NCBI GenBank assembly: GCA_028705415.1
Contig: JAQWDO010000010.1
Span: 1-14,781, forward strand
Direction of reading: 5' to 3'
From: Dehalococcoidales bacterium
GTDB lineage: Bacteria > Chloroflexota > Dehalococcoidia > Dehalococcoidales > CSSed11-197
DNA: 14,781 bases
Shown here: positions 12,080-14,781 of the stretch, in pieces
Layout of the letters: every line of letters starts with the position of its first letter
Position numbering within the stretch: position 1 is the stretch's first letter
The notes under the pieces: model-generated
Databases searched by the model: none
What the model was told of the DNA's origin: nothing
What the model saw: only the letters and a program-made list of their open reading frames with translations
Made by a program: the position numbers and the translations under genes

Positions 12080-14482
12080 ATGAAAGTTCCAGTTAGCTGG
12101 TTACGAGAATATATCAAGGAACCCTTCGATTCAGATGACGTTGCTCGCCGGCTTACCATGGCGGGTACCGAAGTAGCTGGAATTGAGCGGATCGGATCAT
12201 CCTGGGAAGGCGTGAGCGTTGGGCTGGTTCTGGAAGTAAAGCCCCATCCTAACGCTGATCGGTTACGCCTTGTTACTGTCGATGCCGGCAGTTCCCGAAA
12301 TGAAGTAGTCTGCGGCGCCCCCAATGTAGCTGCCGGCCAGAAGATCGCCTATGCCAGAATCGGTGCCTGTTTGATAGATGGGCATACCGGGCAAACGGCT
12401 GTGCTCAAGCCGGCAAAAATCAGAGGTGTGGTATCCGAAGGAATGGTATGCTCTGAAAAGGAATTGGGCTTATCGGACGACCACGAAGGCATTCTGGTTT
12501 TGCCCGAATCTGCTCCTTTGGGCATGCCGCTAAGTGATTATATGGGGGAGACAGTTTTTGACCTTGAAGTAACCCCTAATCGCCCGGATATGCTTTCAAT
12601 TCTTGGCGTCGCCTGTGAAACTGCAGCACTGCTGGGTGTTTCTCCGGTCATCCCCGAGCCGGAATTTTGCGGTGGGGGAGAAGCCATAGAGCGTCTGGTA
12701 GATGTTTCGATAGAAGCGCCTGACCTGTGTTTGCGGTATTCTGCCAGCCTTGTCAGGGGTATAGTCATCAAAGAAAGCCCGGACTGGCTGAAAAACAGGC
12801 TTGTTAATGCCGGTATGCGTCCAATTAACAACGTGGTCGATGTTACCAATTACGTCATGCTCGAGTATGGCCAGCCGCTCCATGCTTTCGATTTTAACAA
12901 TGTGGAAGAACACAGAATAGTAGTTCGCAGGGCAGAGGAAGGTTGCCCTTTTATTACCCTGGATGGAGTTGAGCGAAAGCTTTCCTCCGATATGCTGATG
13001 ATTTGTGATGGCAAAGGACCGGTGGCTATTGCCGGGGTTATGGGTGGAGAAAACAGCGAAGTTACTCCGGAGACTACCGAAGTGTTGCTTGAGTCTGCCA
13101 GCTTTTTACCCGCCTCGGTTCACTTCACTGGCAGCCGCCTGGGCTTGACCAGCGCTGCCAGCCAGAGATTTGAACGGGGTTTAAGCCCGCATCTTGCACT
13201 GAAGGCTCTCAAGCGTGCCACATCTTTAATTGTCGAGCTTGCCGGTGGTACTCCTGCCAAAGGGGTAATAGATGAAAAGCCCGGTTTGAAGCCATTGATA
13301 TCGGTACCGGTTAGACTGTCCAGGGTTAACCACCTGCTGGGAGCATCTTACACCCGGGAAGAAATCGTATCTACGCTGGAGCTGCTTGGTTGTGAAATTA
13401 CTCCCGGTTCCAGTCAGGATGACATATTTGTCAAGCCGCCTTACTGGCGCAGTGATATCAATCTTGAGCAGGATGTTATTGAAGAAGTTGCCCGGATAAG
13501 GGGCTATGATACCATTCCGCTGAATATGCTGGACAAGGCGATTCCAAACCAGACGCCCAACCCAATGCTGGGTCTCAAGCGGCAGATGCGTCAGACATTG
13601 ATCGGGTTGGGTTTCAACGAACTGCAGAGCTGGGCGATGACCAGTACCGCCATGCTTAAAAAAGCGCTCAATCAGCCGGAGTTGAGTATTTCCCCGCTGC
13701 AATTGAAAAAACCAATGACCGTAGAACAGGAGTGCCTCAGAACCAGCTTGAGACCAGCCCTGGTGTCATCCCTGGCTTCCAACCGGCGCTTCGAAGAAGG
13801 TGCAATAAGGCTGTTCGAGCTTGGTGCAGTTTACTTGCCCCGGGAAGGGGATTTACCCGATGAACCGCAGATGCTGGGCGGCATAATCACTTCATCCTGC
13901 ATCAAGCAGCACTGGAATATGCAGCCGGAAAAGGTTGATTTCTTTACATTAAAAGGAATTGTTGAGGCGCTGCTGGGCAGTGTTGGTGTTAAGGCGGAAT
14001 ATTTACCTTCTGCCGATGGTGGCTTAAAACCGGGCGTTCAGGCTGCGATATTGATAGACGGAAACCGGTTGGGCGTGCTTGGTGAGCTTCACCCGGATGT
14101 ATGCCGGGCAGTGGAAATCGAAGAAAGTGCGTTCCTGTTTGAGCTGAATATTACCACGCTCCTTCCTTTTACGCTGGCTGAAAAAAGCTACTGCCCCGTG
14201 CCGAAGTACCCCGCTGTACTCAGGGATATTGCCCTGGTGGTGGAAAACAGTGTTACCCACGCGCAGATTATGGATATACTTGCCGGTTACCCGCTGGTGG
14301 TGGACTCGAAACTGTTCGATATATACGCCGGCAAGCCTGTACCGGACGGGTACAAATCCATGGCATACCGGCTCACTTTCCTGAGCGAGAAAAAGACTCT
14401 TACCGATGATGCTGTGGACAAGGTCCTCGGGCAGATACTTTCGCGCCTGGAGAAACAGCTAGGCGCTGTACTTCGCCGGTAG
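12080..14482 (+). CDS. pheT: Phenylalanyl-tRNA synthetase beta subunit
   Basis: PheT is the editing and tRNA-binding subunit of PheRS. At 800 residues it has the full bacterial length. Domains in order: N-terminal MKVPVSWLREYI; an EMAP-II-like tRNA-binding domain (about 40-150, with LEVKPHPNADRL and VSEGMVCSEKELGL); the B3/4 editing domain (about 205-390, with RPINNVVDVTNYVMLEYGQP and HAFDF); the B5 domain (about 405-475, with LLGCEI and SDINLEQDVIEEVAR); a catalytic-like domain; and a C-terminal ferredoxin-fold anticodon-binding domain (about 700-798, with KYPAVLRDIALVVE). ATG at 12080, 2 bp after pheS and clearly coupled to it. Its last 24 bases overlap the end of proS on the other strand. 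No defect is seen. Confidence 0.97.
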   Translation: MKVPVSWLREYIKEPFDSDDVARRLTMAGTEVAGIERIGSSWEGVSVGLVLEVKPHPNADRLRLVTVDAGSSRNEVVCGAPNVAAGQKIAYARIGACLIDGHTGQTAVLKPAKIRGVVSEGMVCSEKELGLSDDHEGILVLPESAPLGMPLSDYMGETVFDLEVTPNRPDMLSILGVACETAALLGVSPVIPEPEFCGGGEAIERLVDVSIEAPDLCLRYSASLVRGIVIKESPDWLKNRLVNAGMRPINNVVDVTNYVMLEYGQPLHAFDFNNVEEHRIVVRRAEEGCPFITLDGVERKLSSDMLMICDGKGPVAIAGVMGGENSEVTPETTEVLLESASFLPASVHFTGSRLGLTSAASQRFERGLSPHLALKALKRATSLIVELAGGTPAKGVIDEKPGLKPLISVPVRLSRVNHLLGASYTREEIVSTLELLGCEITPGSSQDDIFVKPPYWRSDINLEQDVIEEVARIRGYDTIPLNMLDKAIPNQTPNPMLGLKRQMRQTLIGLGFNELQSWAMTSTAMLKKALNQPELSISPLQLKKPMTVEQECLRTSLRPALVSSLASNRRFEEGAIRLFELGAVYLPREGDLPDEPQMLGGIITSSCIKQHWNMQPEKVDFFTLKGIVEALLGSVGVKAEYLPSADGGLKPGVQAAILIDGNRLGVLGELHPDVCRAVEIEESAFLFELNITTLLPFTLAEKSYCPVPKYPAVLRDIALVVENSVTHAQIMDILAGYPLVVDSKLFDIYAGKPVPDGYKSMAYRLTFLSEKKTLTDDAVDKVLGQILSRLEKQLGAVLRR

Positions 14483-14781
14483 CACTATTTTCTTGACCTG
14501 GTCGATAATACCGTCAATGCTTACCAGGTCGGCTTTTTTCTCCGTGCGCCATTTGAGCTCAACGCTGTTCTTTTCCAGGGTTCTCGGGCTCACAGTAATG
14601 CGGAGCGGAATTCCCAGCAGGTCTGCATCGTTGAACTTAACTCCGGGTGATTCTATTCTGTCATCATATAGTACTTCTATACCGGAGTCAGTCAGCTCGT
14701 TGTAAAGCATCTCTGCCGTTTGGGATACCCGTTCGTCTTCCAGAAAAAGCGGGCAAAGATACACTTCGAAAGGAGCAACGG
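14459..14781 (-). CDS. proS: Prolyl-tRNA synthetase, C-terminal part (5' end beyond window)
   Basis: Only the last ~107 residues are visible, entering from the right edge. They form the anticodon-binding domain of bacterial ProRS: APFEVYLCPLF, then AEMLYNELTDSGIEVLYDDR, then SPGVKFNDADLLGIPLRI, followed by a tail ending LPAKYSA. The block DDR...PGVKF.DADL.GIP is shared by class II synthetases with this domain, and its form here fits ProRS best (ThrRS, HisRS and GlyRS differ). The catalytic domain is outside the window, so the type cannot be fully confirmed. The gene converges on pheT and overlaps it by 24 bp with no terminator between. Confidence 0.88.
   Translation of the reverse strand, partial: VAPFEVYLCPLFLEDERVSQTAEMLYNELTDSGIEVLYDDRIESPGVKFNDADLLGIPLRITVSPRTLEKNSVELKWRTEKKADLVSIDGIIDQVKKIVLPAKYSA

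Overview
The window looks like a bacterial chromosome segment of about 50% GC made almost entirely of housekeeping genes. I see no prophage, insertion sequence, CRISPR array or defence locus. My best guess at the host is an uncultured Chloroflexota bacterium related to Dehalococcoidia. This is inference: the division cluster is cut down to mraZ-rsmH-ftsA-ftsZ with no murein-synthesis genes, as expected of a wall-less Dehalococcoides-like cell, and the gene content fits. No 16S rRNA gene is present to settle it.

Left arm, minus strand (1-3492): trmD, rplS and priA run right to left. trmD (tRNA m1G37 methyltransferase) has a promoter candidate in the divergent gap before mraZ. rplS (ribosomal protein L19) has a second promoter candidate just upstream of it. 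priA (replication-restart helicase) starts with TTG 24 bp after rplS and runs off the left edge, missing its C-terminus.

Centre, plus strand (3591-7717): a TTGACA promoter overlaps three perfect TGGGA boxes at 10-bp spacing, the known form of a MraZ operator. Then come mraZ, rsmH (8-bp overlap), a 137-bp purine-rich leader, ftsA and ftsZ, closed by a perfect 34-bp hairpin. FtsA carries a C-terminal membrane-targeting helix and FtsZ a conserved C-terminal peptide, so the FtsA-FtsZ membrane link looks intact although ftsL, ftsI, ftsW, ftsQ and all mur genes are absent here. RsmH and FtsZ both carry unusual C-terminal extensions.

7718-8202 is non-coding and holds a cluster of short repeats in both orientations, some badly decayed.

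Right arm, plus strand (8203-14482): a COG1579-type coiled-coil/zinc-ribbon protein (possibly leaderless), an RNase HI-like protein overlapping it by 8 bp, the RNase P RNA gene rnpB with its own extended -10 promoter, an S41 carboxy-terminal processing protease, then pheS-pheT for phenylalanyl-tRNA synthetase behind a strong promoter. At the right edge the 3' end of proS lies on the minus strand and overlaps the end of pheT by 24 bp. Together the genes serve translation, tRNA maturation, replication repair and cell division. I did not find a previously undescribed system. The best leads are the MraZ operator, the reduced division cluster with its modified RsmH and FtsZ tails, and the repeat cluster.
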